A stretch of 24,276 nt of DNA from Hepatocystis sp. ex Piliocolobus tephrosceles (GCA_902459845.2 CABPSV020000182.1:1-24276), one strand, 5' to 3'; shown: positions 11,426 through 20,503, numbered from the stretch's first letter. Notes: generated by a model not told the origin, from the letters alone. A program made the numbers and translations.

Positions 11426-14330
11426 TAACAGAAGCAGAAGCAGAAGCAGAAGCAGAAGCAGAAGCAGAAGCAGAAGCAGTAGTAATAACAGCACACTAAC
11501 CTACGAAGAGAAAAGTAATAATAATAAAAAATGTCATAACATAACATCCACAATAAAAAATAATATTTATTTTGAAAGTGATGCTAGGTATTGTGATTTA
11601 TTAGAAGGAGAAATACGATTTTTATGTTTATGTATTGAAAATAAAACAAACATAAATGTAGAATATATGAATATCAGTGTCAATTATAAAAACAAAGATA
11701 AGAATATAGGAAACTATTTTATTCGATTATATCTTGAACATGCATTTTATAAATCTAACAACAGTAAAGAACATAATGTAATAAATATAAAAAATAAAAA
11801 AAATATAATTATTCCTAAAAATTGTACTTTATACATACCAATAAAATGTTTAGGTTCTATTTTAATAAATGAATGTTTTATTTCATTGTATTATTCTATT
11901 TGTAAAAATTGTTTATATTATTGTATCCAGGAACTAACTTTAAAATTAAATGTAAAAAAACATATAACGATTAAAAAAATATTTTTTTTTCCTTCCGTTG
12001 GTTACACCTATGAAAATGTTCTAACTCGGTTACTAAATAGTGGTTATTATTCTGAAGATATTTTAAATAAAATTGGTAAAGTTTGTAAAGGAATAGATGA
12101 TGTGACTGGTTTATCCATTCAATCAGATATGCCAGACTATTCTTTTAATTCTGGTGGAACTACACCTTTTATCTCAACATCCAAAATTACAACCCAATCG
12201 ATTGAAAACATAAATGACATTTCTATGATAAGAAAAAAAAAAAAAACAATATATACTAACATAGATATTGACAATTGTTTAAAATATGATAATGTTATAA
12301 ACAACGAAATAAGTTTTAATTTTATGGATGGAAAAAACATGTATGATTCTGATGATAGTGCTGTGGTACAAATGGTAAACCACACAAGGGAAAACTACAC
12401 AAGGGAAAACGGAGAAGTATTATTTGTCAATACGAGTAAAACAAATAATAATGGTAAAAAAAACCAATTAGTACACTCTTTTACAACGTCCGAAAGTAAC
12501 TTATTGTATACAGAAACTCCAGTTAACACAAACAAGCTAGAAGTTATACAAAATTTTAATTATATTAATAGTATATACAAAAAAAAAAATGATTTGAACA
12601 TATGCTACGATAATAAGTTTCTATTTTTAGAACTTTACATGGAGAATAATAGTGACTATGTAAATTATTGTATGTGTAATAAATTAAAAAAAAAAATACC
12701 TTATTGTGTATTGGAAAAAACAGATAAATTAAAGAAATGGTTACTATGGGTAAAACGTATAAAAAGAAATAAAAAAAATAATATATTTTTAAAAAGTGAA
12801 AAGGATGTAATCATTTATTTTGTACTTTATATAGATTTATATTTTCGTTTAACCTATTCAATACATAAAAAAATGGGTATATTAAGTGTTTATAGTTCTT
12901 ATTTAAATAACATATATATAAATAAAAACAAAAATAAAAATAAAAATAAAGAGAATGATAATGATAAAGATTATGATTTTGTTTTATATTATAACAACAA
13001 TAATGATGGCTTGGGTGATAATAGTTTTAAACAAAACGAAAATAAACATGTACGTTATACTGGTACTGGCTTTGTTAATACTCCAACCTTTACTAATACT
13101 TCAACTTTTAACATTAACAATGGCGATAATAATATACTACGTACTGTTTCGCAGTTCAACAGTGATCGTAACTTGTATAAATATAGCAACATAAGACATA
13201 ACAATCAAAAAAAAGAATCTTTTTTTTGTTACAACAGTGTGAATTTTGGTGGAAGTGGAAGTTTTTATAATGAAGAAGAAGGTGGGGAAGAAAACAGCAT
13301 TTATGGGTACGACAACGATCACGCCACTAACACCACCAATGATCACGCCACTAACACCACCAATGATCACGCCACTAACACCACCAATGATCACGTCACT
13401 AACACCACCAATGATCACGTCACTAACACAACCAATGATCACGTCACTAACACCACCAATGATCACGCCACTAACAATGCTAACACTACTAACGTTAATA
13501 ATATTTTTAGTGAAAAAACAAATGATATAAATTATAGATCTTCGTTTAGGAGTGGCAAAAGTAAAAGACAAACGACTAAGGAGTACTCAAGAGGCGAAAG
13601 CCGTCAACGTAGAAGGAGTATCCAACATATGTCCAGACTCAATAGTATAAATCAACGAAGGACTAGTCAAAGTAGGGTGAATAAATATCAAACAAATGTT
13701 TTTAAAACTACAAAAACACAACATATATTTGAACATAGCATTATAAATGATTTATTTTATCCATATGTTTTATTAAAACCCAAAATTTATAATTGTAAAA
13801 AAAGGAATAGTGTAATAATACCTACATGTTCTAAAACAATAAATAATAATAATTCAAATTTAAAAAATATAATTGGTGTAAAAAAAAAAATTTTTGAAAT
13901 AAAGACAAATGATTTTTTTACAGTTTGTATAACTTTAAAAGATTTGTCTTCTGTTCAACTTGGAGAATATACACTCTTGATATTTCCCTCTAACTTGAAT
14001 TGTATAAAAATAGTAGGAAGTTTAAACAAACGTGGGTATCTAACTAAGGAGTACAACACTAAGGAGTATCGCGATGGGAAGTATACACGTGAAGTTACTA
14101 CATCGGACAAAAGCAACAATAAGGACAAAGATATGGACAAAACTGTGAACAAAAATATGAACAAAAATATGAACAAAAATATGAACAAAAAAAAGAAAAA
14201 CATTTTATTACATTCGTTTAATGTTTATTCGTTTTTTCCTGGTAAAGTTTTTTTTTATATAGCTATTTATTTTCATTATTTCCACACATTATTGTTTCAT
14301 CATGAGCCCATAGTTGTTACTATTTTGTAG
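3863..14330 (+). CDS. TRAPPC9: Trafficking protein particle complex subunit 9 / Trs120 (TRAPP II), very large, with a poly(A) frame change
   Basis: TRAPP II subunit, a Rab-GEF complex acting in Golgi and endosomal vesicle traffic. The start at 3863 follows an A-rich leader. The first 73 codons (FSDYAKANVYL..., F.YA.V.VL-type) resemble the Trs120 N-terminus but lie in a different frame from the rest. They meet the main frame in 48 A residues (4082-4129). Removing one A, or adding two, joins them into about 3,488 aa. The open main frame begins at an internal ATG at 4047. Family features, numbered on the joined protein: a TPR-like block near 1207 (GDIFLLLGSCNDSLDMY), matching the 'GD..LLAG..DAL..Y' signature. 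A helical block lies near 1590 (IELALIYKQIGAFRKMAF). Near 2245 there is an Ig-like segment (NTLSIDLVMNNVTLLTWG). Near 2579 comes GEIRFLCLCIENKTNINVE. The C-terminal beta-rich domain starts near 3353 (LKDLSSVQLGEYTLLIFP) and ends in VVTIL. Animal orthologues are about 1,150 aa; the excess is low-complexity insertions. No intron is evident. Confidence 0.87.
4082..4129 (+). other. 48-A tract at the frame change in TRAPPC9
   Basis: Upstream codons (… CCA TCA AAT AAA) read in the frame of the 3863 start and reach TAA at 4130 immediately after sixteen AAA codons. The long downstream frame reads the same tract offset by one base and continues as AAT (Asn) codons. Both sides carry protein-like sequence. 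Either the tract length is wrong by one base or the gene relies on slippage. Confidence 0.9.
4930..5090 (+). repeat. Coding repeat: REKDK/IKD in TRAPPC9
   Basis: Tandem GATAGAGAGAAAGATAAA-type units, 24 bp in the right part. They encode alternating Arg-Glu-Lys-Asp-Lys and Ile/Gly-Lys-Asp, a highly charged helix-prone insertion. The array ends in a poly-A stretch read as poly-Lys. Confidence 0.9.
5586..5790 (+). repeat. Coding 18-bp repeat: GGSGRS in TRAPPC9
   Basis: About ten copies of an 18-bp unit (AGTGGTGGGAGTGGTAGA) encode Ser-Gly-Gly-Ser-Gly-Arg. They pass into Ser/Asn/Asp/Glu repeats (AGCAAC, AGCGAC) up to about 5895. This is one of the most G-rich stretches of the window. It is a flexible linker inserted between conserved blocks. 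Confidence 0.93.
6430..6537 (+). repeat. Coding 18-bp repeat: GGSKEI in TRAPPC9
   Basis: Six copies of GGTGGCTCAAAGGAGATA, encoding Gly-Gly-Ser-Lys-Glu-Ile. The first copies have substitutions (Met for Ile) and the last has Arg-Asp in place of Lys-Glu. The reading frame is preserved throughout. Confidence 0.93.
6703..6802 (+). repeat. Coding 12-bp repeat: NNNV in TRAPPC9
   Basis: About eight copies of AACAATAATGTA encode Asn-Asn-Asn-Val, with two Ile variants (AATATTGTA), and end in pure AAT codons. Confidence 0.9.
6940..7087 (+). repeat. Coding 12-bp repeat: GGTA/GGNA in TRAPPC9
   Basis: Twelve or so copies of GGTGGTACTGCT or GGTGGTAATGCT encode Gly-Gly-Thr-Ala or Gly-Gly-Asn-Ala. The two unit types alternate in a partly regular T-T-N / T-N order, which suggests block duplications of two or three units. 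Confidence 0.93.
9838..9945 (+). repeat. Coding 12-bp repeat: SDSI/GDSI in TRAPPC9
   Basis: About nine units of GACTCCATTAGC or GATTCCATTGGC encode Asp-Ser-Ile-Ser or Asp-Ser-Ile-Gly. They lie in an acidic, Ser-rich insertion that continues as SDSTSESTSGSMSEN. Confidence 0.9.
10303..10441 (+). repeat. Coding repeats: GGS then NGNGT in TRAPPC9
   Basis: GGTGGTAGT units encode Gly-Gly-Ser. They are followed by AATGGT/ACTGGT dipeptide codons encoding Asn-Gly and Thr-Gly, ending in Ala-Ala-Val. A poly-Lys stretch precedes the array. It sits just before the conserved Ig-like block near residue 2245. Confidence 0.9.
11332..11482 (+). repeat. Coding repeats: poly-Ser then RS dipeptides in TRAPPC9
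   Basis: AGT codons with interspersed ATT encode a Ser/Ile then pure Ser run. AGAAGC units then encode eight or so Arg-Ser dipeptides. The RS run resembles an SR-protein tail, but its place inside a trafficking protein argues for a simple codon-repeat expansion. Confidence 0.92.
13312..13478 (+). repeat. Coding 24-bp repeat: NDHATNTT in TRAPPC9
   Basis: Seven copies of a 24-bp unit encode Asn-Asp-His-Ala/Val-Thr-Asn-Thr-Thr. Three central copies share a C-to-T change (GCC to GTC, Ala to Val), a mark of recent unit duplication. It precedes an Arg/Ser-rich basic stretch and the C-terminal conserved domain. Confidence 0.93.
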
Positions 14331-15543
14331 TGAAAAAAAAAAAATAAATAAATAAATAAAAATAAATAAATAAATAAAAAAAAATAAATAAATAAAAAAA
14401 AATAAATAAATAAAAAAAAATAAATAAATAAAAAAAAATAAATAAATAAAAAAAAAAACATATTTTACATAACACTAACACTTTTTACGTTGGCATTCTT
14501 AGTTATTTTTTTTTCCACTTTGTGCAAATAAATGTGGCCACATGTATTGTATGTTTTATTTTTATACTACCTTTTAAAAAATTTTGTACGTTATCCCTTT
14601 TTTTTTTTTACTACTTCGTTTTGCCTATTCTTTGCTGACTTATTGCTATTTTTTTTTTTGTCTATTCTTTGTTATTTTTTTTTGCCTACTTTTTTTTTTT
14701 TTTAAATTAATATAAAAAAAAAAAAAAGAAAGGTTCAATTTATTGTAATAATGTGTCATTGTTTTATACTAGCTAAAATAGAACCTTTTTAATCTTTTTT
14801 TTTTTTTTTTTTATTATATATCTCATTTTTCGTATTTTTATTGCATTTTGTTTTGTTTTTTTCGTTTTTTCGTTTTTTTCGTCTTTTCCGCATTAACTAT
14901 AGTAGATAAATAACATAACAAAAATAGAACGCTATGCTTAAAAGTTTTAATAAATGGTTTAATCAAGTTATGCGTTCGACAACACTTGCAGCGTATATGC
15001 ATATATATATATAGCCATTGTTTGCGTATTTTTTTATACTTTTTATGTATATATTTGTTTGTTTGTTCAAATTGTTGAAGAATGAGTAGATGGAGTAAAT
15101 GTATTACCAAAAATGAGAAAAAAAAAAAAAAAAACAGCCAATAAGTACAATATATATATACCACGTACTGTTAAAACATCATTTATATAAATTTATCAGG
15201 TAACAAGCAAACACGAACTTATATATGATATATGCATATATTTACTTCCTCTTTATATTAATTAAAATTGTGTGATTATGCGAGAGGTTTGTAACAATAT
15301 TTATCGTGATAAAACTTATCGTGATTTTGCTATGCTCATTTTTTTACATTTTTGTTATTTGATATTTCCTTACTTCTGTTTTTTTTTTTTTTTTTTTTTT
15401 TATGAACTATTAAACAGTAGTAGCTACTTTTGATAGTTATCCATATGGAGAGTGACTAGCGTTTTAATGTTGCTTCCTTTGTCCTGTGTCATCCGCATTT
15501 TTATTCGTTTTATTTTTATTTTATTTATTTTTTTTTTTTTATT

Positions 15544-15589
<46 letters not shown>

Positions 15590-15757
15590 GTAAAGCATTT
15601 GTACTCTATCAGTACTTCACATAATTCGTTAATAAAAATAAAATAAAAAAAAAACTAAACAAAGTAGATAATTAAAAATTTTATTTAATATTAAAAATCA
15701 CACTACTATATTACAGAAATCAGGTCTATGTAATATGTAAAAAAATATATATTCCAT

Positions 15758-15805
<48 letters not shown>

Positions 15806-15890
15806 CTTTTTTTTCCAATTTTGTAAAAGTATTACATATAAGTACTGTGCGAATTACATGTAAAGACATACTATATAAGTTGATTATATA
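14331..15890. other. Intergenic region between TRAPPC9 and CSL4
   Basis: 1.56 kb with no supported gene. Directly after the TRAPPC9 stop there are (AAAT)n-type repeats with interspersed poly-A (14336-14458), presumably 3' UTR. A possible hairpin lies at 14714-14812 (see findings). Poly-T tracts occur at about 14797-14812, 15380-15401, 15550-15586 and 15759-15805; the last is about 85 bp upstream of the CSL4 start. TTATCGTGAT occurs twice at about 15301-15325. Promoter elements for CSL4 must lie here but cannot be pinpointed. Confidence 0.6.
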
Positions 15891-16385
15891 ATGGATGATA
15901 TTGTGTTGCCAGGAGATTATTTAGGTAAAACTAGTGAGTATATATGTGGAGAAAACACATACATTAAGAACAACGAAATAAGGTCTGGTATATTGGGTAA
16001 ACAAAAAGTTATTACAAATAATGATAATAAAAAAGTGATTATTGTTGATAATATAAAAAGTTTTCAGTTATTACCTCAAGTAGGGGATGTTGTTATATGT
16101 AAAGTTTTTAGAGTTACTTTTAATATGGTATATTGTAACATATTAATAGTGAAAGATAAGCCATTAAAAAACTTTTTCAAAGGTTTTATAAATAAAAGTG
16201 ATATACATATACATGAAGGGGAGTTAGGTGATAATTTCGATTGTTATAAACAAGGAGACATTATAAAAGCAAAGATTTTATCTATAGGTCAGCATTCTGC
16301 TTATAAACTATCTACTGTTGGATCTGATTTGGGTGTTATTATAGCTTTTAGTGAAAAGGGTAAAAATATATACATAAAAAATATT

Positions 16386-16437
<52 letters not shown>

Positions 16438-16613
16438 GACATTGTCAGATAAAAATATCATTTATTTTATCCTTTTTTATTATTTTATTTTTTTTTTTTA
16501 TTAACAATTCAGGTGAAATATTAAAACCAGTCGCATGGAACCTAATGGTTAGTTTAAGTGATATGAATTTCGAGCAAAGAAAAGTGTCAAATGATTTTTC
16601 CATTCCGATTTAG
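15891..16613 (+). CDS. CSL4: Exosome complex component CSL4 (EXOSC1), two exons
   Basis: RNA-binding cap subunit of the RNA exosome, the 3'-5' RNA decay and rRNA-trimming machine in nucleus and cytoplasm. Exons 15891-16359 and 16513-16613 give 189 aa, close to the about 195 aa of animal CSL4. Residues 5-40 (LPGDYLGKTSEYICGENTYI) match the exosome N-terminal domain. Residues 62-155 are the S1 domain (PQVGDVVICKVFRV, KGFINKSDI, QGDIIKAKILSIG, YKLSTVGSDLGVIIAFSEKG). Exon 2 supplies the conserved tail, with ILKPVAW corresponding to the MVPISW region and QRKVS to the FRKVA end. The Cys residues of animal CSL4 in this tail are absent. Without splicing, the frame runs into intronic poly-A and would end in a false poly-Lys tail. 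It converges on the ESF2 gene. Confidence 0.9.
16360..16512 (+). other. CSL4 intron (153 bp, phase 1)
   Basis: The donor is AAAAGG|GTAAAAATAT and the acceptor is TTAACAATTCAG|GTGAAATATT. The intron contains a long poly-A tract (about 16387-16434) and then a T-rich tract before the acceptor. Splicing rebuilds a Gly codon (G|GT) and restores the CSL4 C-terminal motif in frame. Confidence 0.88.
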
Positions 16614-16653
16614 TATATTTTTACTAGCGCACTCTGAGCAACATACTATTACT

Positions 16654-16805
16654 AACAAGTGTAAACAAGTGTAAACAAGTATAAACAAGTATAAACAAGT
16701 GTAAACAAGTGTAAACAAGTATAAACAAGTATAAACAAGTGTAAACAAGTGTAAACAAGTATAAACAAGTATAAACAAGTATAAACAAGTGTAAACAAGT
16801 GTAAG
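16654..16805. repeat. 10-bp minisatellite TAAACAAGTG/A with 40-bp higher-order pattern
   Basis: About fifteen units of TAAACAAGT plus G or A. The variable base runs in pairs (GG AA GG AA GG AAA GG), so the array is really a 40-bp higher-order repeat. The period is not a multiple of three, consistent with a noncoding location. Confidence 0.95.
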
Positions 16806-17114
16806 TAAATAAAAACGGTTAAAAAATGATCAAAAATAATTGTGAAAGAAGATAACTTTTTTTTATTTTTTTTTTTTTACTATGTTAAAACACATGTTTA
16901 TATTATATACATAATATATTGCTATTTTTTTTTTTTTTTTTGACCAAATTTTAAGTTATAGTCACTAAGCTTCAGTCAAATATGACATAGACAACAAGCT
17001 ATTAAATTGTGTGTTTATTATTAAGAATAAATATATATGGAAACACAAAAAAAAAAAAAAAAATAAAATAAAATAAAATAATATAATTGAATATAGAGAA
17101 AAAAAAATAAAATA

Positions 17115-17216
17115 AACAAACATAAACACAAGTGGTGGAATAAACATAAACACAAGTGGTGGAATAAACATAAACACAAGTGGTGGAATAAACATAAACA
17201 CAAGTGGTGGAACAAA
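17115..17216. repeat. 24-bp minisatellite, 4 units
   Basis: Four near-perfect copies of a 24-bp unit, AAACATAAACACAAG followed by TGGTGGAAT. The copies sit in the 3' flank of ESF2. The unit length keeps frame on both strands, giving Phe-His-His-Leu-Cys-Leu repeats on the minus strand. There is no protein-like sequence around it. Confidence 0.93.
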
Positions 17217-17299
17217 CAAAAACAATGGTAAAAACTTTTAAACAAAATTTGTATTAAAAAACAAGACAAAAAAAAAAAAAAAAAAAAAATAATCTTACG

Positions 17300-18205
17300 C
17301 TAGAACAATTTTAAAAGATCAGTTGAAACGACATTTTTTTTTTCTTTCTTTATTTTTTTTGTTACTACTTCTTTTTTTTTTTTGGTAGTTACATAATGTA
17401 ACTTGTTAGAACTATTAGTGTTAATAGCACTAGATGATGGTTTATTTATTTTATTATTGTTTGAAGTAACATGTTTTGAAATAACTTTATTTGAAGTGTT
17501 TTGCTTCTTCGTCTTATCGCCTTCCTGTCCTTTTTCATGCTTTTCCAAATATGTTTCATATCTTTTATACATATTTTTTAATGCATAATTAAATTTTACT
17601 TTTCTGGACATGTTTCTATGTATAATAGGTGAAACTAAATTATTCCATGTAAAATTGTTTAAAAATTTTAAATGCCAAAAATTATTATTTAGTAAAGTTC
17701 TTTTTTTTTTTTTTTTTTTTTCTTCTTCAATTATTTGATTATTTAATAATTGTACAATTTTTATGGCATCTTCTTTATAAGCAAATTCAACATAACCATC
17801 TTCATATTTTATTATTTTTTTTTTTTCTTTATCATTATCTTCATTAAATAAAATATTCATTTCTTTTTCTTTTTTTTTATTTAAGTAGATTTTATCTACC
17901 ATACCATATTTACTAAAAATTTCTCGAATCTTTGAAACGTTTAAGCCCATAGGTACATGAGACAAATAAACAATCCCTTTTCTACTTTCTTCCTTTTGAA
18001 CATGTTTCCACAAACTATCATTAAATTGAAACCTTTCGTCTTCAACTGTTGGAAGGTCTTCATAAGTATATTTTTTTTTTTTTTTTTTTTCGTTTATTAA
18101 ATAGTCTGTTTTAGGATTTTCATTTTCACTCAATTCGCTATGCTCGTCCGACCCACAACTTGTTTTGTGATTTTTTTTTTTACATGGCTTAGTATACGTC
18201 TTCAT
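17300..18205 (-). CDS. ESF2: Pre-rRNA-processing protein ESF2 / activator of basal transcription 1 (ABT1), RRM protein
   Basis: 301 aa in one exon. ESF2/ABT1 is a nucleolar RRM protein of the small-subunit processome, required for early 18S rRNA cleavages (known from yeast and animals). Residues 1-70 are charged and low-complexity but include the upstream family motif (DERFQFNDSLWKHV). The RRM spans about 77-160, with an RNP2-like strand GIVYLSHVPMGLNVSKIREI and an RNP1-like strand DGYVEFAYKEDA. A Lys/Glu/Asn insertion (about 109-132) sits in the loop between them, as in many family members. The diagnostic post-RRM motif is FWHLKFLNNFTWNNL (176-190). A basic helix follows (RKVKFNYALKNMYKRYETYL), then a Lys/Asn/Ser-rich tail ending DLLKLF. 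The start at 18205 is preceded by an A-rich leader. Poly-Lys segments come from poly-A tracts. It is divergent from the PDRG1-like gene. Confidence 0.9.
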   Translation of the reverse strand: MKTYTKPCKKKNHKTSCGSDEHSELSENENPKTDYLINEKKKKKKYTYEDLPTVEDERFQFNDSLWKHVQKEESRKGIVYLSHVPMGLNVSKIREIFSKYGMVDKIYLNKKKEKEMNILFNEDNDKEKKKIIKYEDGYVEFAYKEDAIKIVQLLNNQIIEEEKKKKKKRTLLNNNFWHLKFLNNFTWNNLVSPIIHRNMSRKVKFNYALKNMYKRYETYLEKHEKGQEGDKTKKQNTSNKVISKHVTSNNNKINKPSSSAINTNSSNKLHYVTTKKKKEVVTKKIKKEKKNVVSTDLLKLF

Positions 18206-18435
18206 ATTTTTTTTTTATCATGTATCAGTTGTTATGTATACATATGTATAAACATTAAATTATAGTAAAAGAATTAAACAATGTTTTTGCTTTTATACAT
18301 TTTTTCTGAGCTAATTCTCTTAAATAAAATAATTTTTATATAATCTTATCCCGTTTTTGCTTATTTATTTGTGTTTATTTGTATTTTTTTCTTTTTCTTT
18401 TTCTTTTTTTTGATGGATTTATTTTTGAATTGTAA

Positions 18436-18476
<41 letters not shown>

Positions 18477-18636
18477 GCAAGTATATATAAACACGAAATA
18501 AATATCGTTAAAATTTTGCCTACATATGTATAAATATAGTGTCATTTTTATTATTTTATTTTTTTTGACAGATCTCATGACATATGAGCAACAGCACGAA
18601 AAACGGGCATAAGCGCACATTTATGTATGTATATAT

Positions 18637-18718
<82 letters not shown>

Positions 18719-18978
18719 TATGTACATGTACATGTACATGTACAGTTATATTCAAATTGCCAGTATCGATTTTTTTTTTTTTTTTTTTTTTTTTTTTCTT
18801 AATTTTGTAAAAAAATAGTTAACATTTTTATGAACATTTTTTTAAAACGTTTTATGAAGGGTTTGATAAACTGTTAAAAAAAAAAAAATAAAAAGAAATG
18901 TGAGGGAATTACTTCAAAAAGTAACTAGGTTATTGTGACACGTTAACAAATTCATAAAACATAAGTTCATATGTGATT

Positions 18979-19022
<44 letters not shown>

Positions 19023-19099
19023 ATATATTTATACGTGTGACATAGCCATTTAAGTACAACAAACACAACAAAGTATAACATAAGCGGACGGAGCGGAAA
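18206..19099. promoter_or_regulatory. Divergent intergenic region ESF2 / PDRG1-like
   Basis: About 0.9 kb with no supported gene, presumed to hold promoters for both flanking genes. It contains a poly-T tract (about 18441-18475), a (TACATA)n hexamer array (listed separately), another poly-T (about 18771-18797), and (TA)n/(TATG)n at about 18985-19028. Short peptides readable across the hexamer array (His-Ile or Tyr-Ile repeats) are repeat artefacts. Confidence 0.6.
18635..18743. repeat. Hexanucleotide (TACATA)n microsatellite followed by (TGTACA)n
   Basis: About thirteen uninterrupted TACATA units are followed by a few TGTACA units. The second block is palindromic (TGTACA equals its own reverse complement), and both blocks can form local hairpins. 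Confidence 0.94.
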
Positions 19100-19658
19100 A
19101 TGGAGAACACGCAATATTATAATAGATTAGTGGAATTAAATACGTTAGCAGAAAATATTTTTTGTCACAATAAACAATTATTATTTATTGATAATAATTT
19201 GAATGGTATTAGATCAACAAAAGGTGGGTATAGAAGAAATGAAATAAAAAAAAACGTTGGTAAGTTAAGTACTTATAACAATCTATTCATAACGTTGGAT
19301 AAAAGTCAAACAAATATTTATTTAGATCAGGTAAGAGAAAACTAAAACGTAAAAAATAAAACAAACATAAAATAATATATACCAAAATGTTTTCCATAGA
19401 TACATGCTATACACATTATTTTATACATGTTTACACAAGTTGGTACTAGTTTACACAAACACATATAAGTTCAACATATACATATTTTCCATTTTTTTTT
19501 TTTTTTTTTTTTTTTAATTATAGGTAGAAAATATTCTTATTGAGAAAAGGGATAAACTATTGAAAAGCAGAAAAACATTAATTAACGAACTTATAAAATT
19601 AAATCCAAGTGTTACTGAAATCCCTCTTGAAGAGGCCAAGTTTTTATTAAAGCAGTAG
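19100..19658 (+). CDS. PDRG1: PDRG1-like prefoldin-family protein, two exons
   Basis: Exons 19100-19330 and 19524-19658 give 121 aa. PDRG1 in animals is a small beta-type prefoldin-like subunit of the URI/R2TP co-chaperone assembly (family knowledge). Residues 8-45 (RLVELNTLAENIFCHNKQLL followed by FIDNNLN) align with the 'LVEVEELAEEVLADKRQIVDLD' start of the family as a first coiled-coil helix. NNLFITLDKSQTNIYLDQ matches the beta-hairpin block ('GNMFIKMP…'). Exon 2 (VENILIEKRDKLLKSRKTLI) is the second helix. The protein ends NPSVTEIPLEEAKFLLKQ, close to the family's 'NPL…ELKALK' end. Length is near the animal form (133 aa). Exon 1 alone would end four codons into the intron. Assignment is by remembered similarity, so a profile search is needed to separate it from other prefoldin-like proteins. 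Confidence 0.78.
19331..19523 (+). other. PDRG1-like intron (193 bp, phase 0)
   Basis: The donor CAG|GTAAGA matches the consensus. The acceptor is a poly-T tract followed by TTTAATTATAG|GTAGAAAAT. Joining Gln-77 to Val-78 continues the coiled-coil in frame, and the intron itself has stops. Confidence 0.9.
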
Positions 19659-20277
19659 TTAAAAAAAAGAAAAGAAATGAAAAGAAAATATTTACAAGCG
19701 TAAGTAGTGTGTATATATACATAGGAAGACATCCTTTTAAAAAATAGACAAAAAAAAAAAAATATATATAAAATACTGTTAATCTATTTTTATTAGAGAA
19801 TAGTATTATGTATTTTACAAAAAAAAACAAAAAAAACATAAGTAGATTAGTAAATTACAAAAACAACAATGTTAACATGAAATAAAATAACTTGAACAAA
19901 CTCAAAATTAGTTATGTCAGTTATAAAATAACAAATATTTTTATACAAAAAAACAAACAAAAACAAACAAAAACAGATAAAAAGATGGATAAATATATAG
20001 CTAATTAGGTAATTAAATAACAAAAAGCAACATATATTATTAAAATTATTATTTAAAAAGAAAAAACAAAAACAAAAAAAAAACTAAATTTCTATTCAAA
20101 TTTTGATGCATTATAAAAACGCGTTTAATTATATGATAATAAAAATCAAAATACTTCGTATATATATATATATAAAAGACGTATATATTTTTGAATATGC
20201 CAAAGTTTTGTATTAATATATATGTACTTGGTCATATATATATATATATATATATACTAAAAAAAATAGCATTTCAT
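19659..20277. other. Convergent intergenic region, PDRG1-like / 99-aa gene
   Basis: About 0.6 kb of A-rich sequence with AAACAAAAACAAAC-type runs (about 19945-19980) and (TA)n at 20160-20173 and 20235-20256. I see no gene or structured element. The 3' UTRs of both genes are expected here. Confidence 0.65.
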
Positions 20278-20503
20278 TTATTTTGGTTTATAAGAACTCT
20301 TGTTTTCTGTTGTCCAATATGCAGTATCATAATGTTGATAAAAAATGTTTGAGCCATCCGAATAGTTTTTTTGGTTGTTCATTTTTTTATTCCTACGATG
20401 CGTTTTTTTTGGAGATGGATTTTCCGTGGCGTAAAAATTTTTCATCCTATTATAATTTTCTATATAAGTTTCGTCATATTGAATATCATACCTAACACAG
20501 CGT

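Larger units (their letters stand above)
16614..17299. other. Convergent intergenic region CSL4 / ESF2 with two minisatellites
   Basis: No gene is supported. It holds a 10-bp repeat array (16654-16805) and a 24-bp repeat array (17115-17216), both listed separately. It also has poly-T tracts at 16859-16878 and 16926-16942 and poly-A at 17047-17062. It presumably contains the 3' UTRs and polyadenylation sites of both genes. Confidence 0.7.

Noticed and set aside
11332..11482. SR-protein-like Arg-Ser domain suggesting a splicing factor
   Set aside because: It is a short AGAAGC codon repeat following a poly-Ser run inside a TRAPPC9 protein, with no RRM nearby in that gene.
14729..14745. GGTTCAATT resembling a tRNA B box
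   Set aside because: No A box, no acceptor-stem pairing and no cloverleaf around it. The upstream sequence is poly-T and poly-A.
15250..15330. Possible box C/D snoRNA around GTGATTATGCGA and repeated TTATCGTGAT
   Set aside because: No proper C box (RTGATGA) paired with a D box (CTGA) and terminal stem could be found.
18584..18818. His-Ile and Tyr-Ile repeat peptides over the TACATA array
   Set aside because: Pure microsatellite translation between two well-supported divergent genes.
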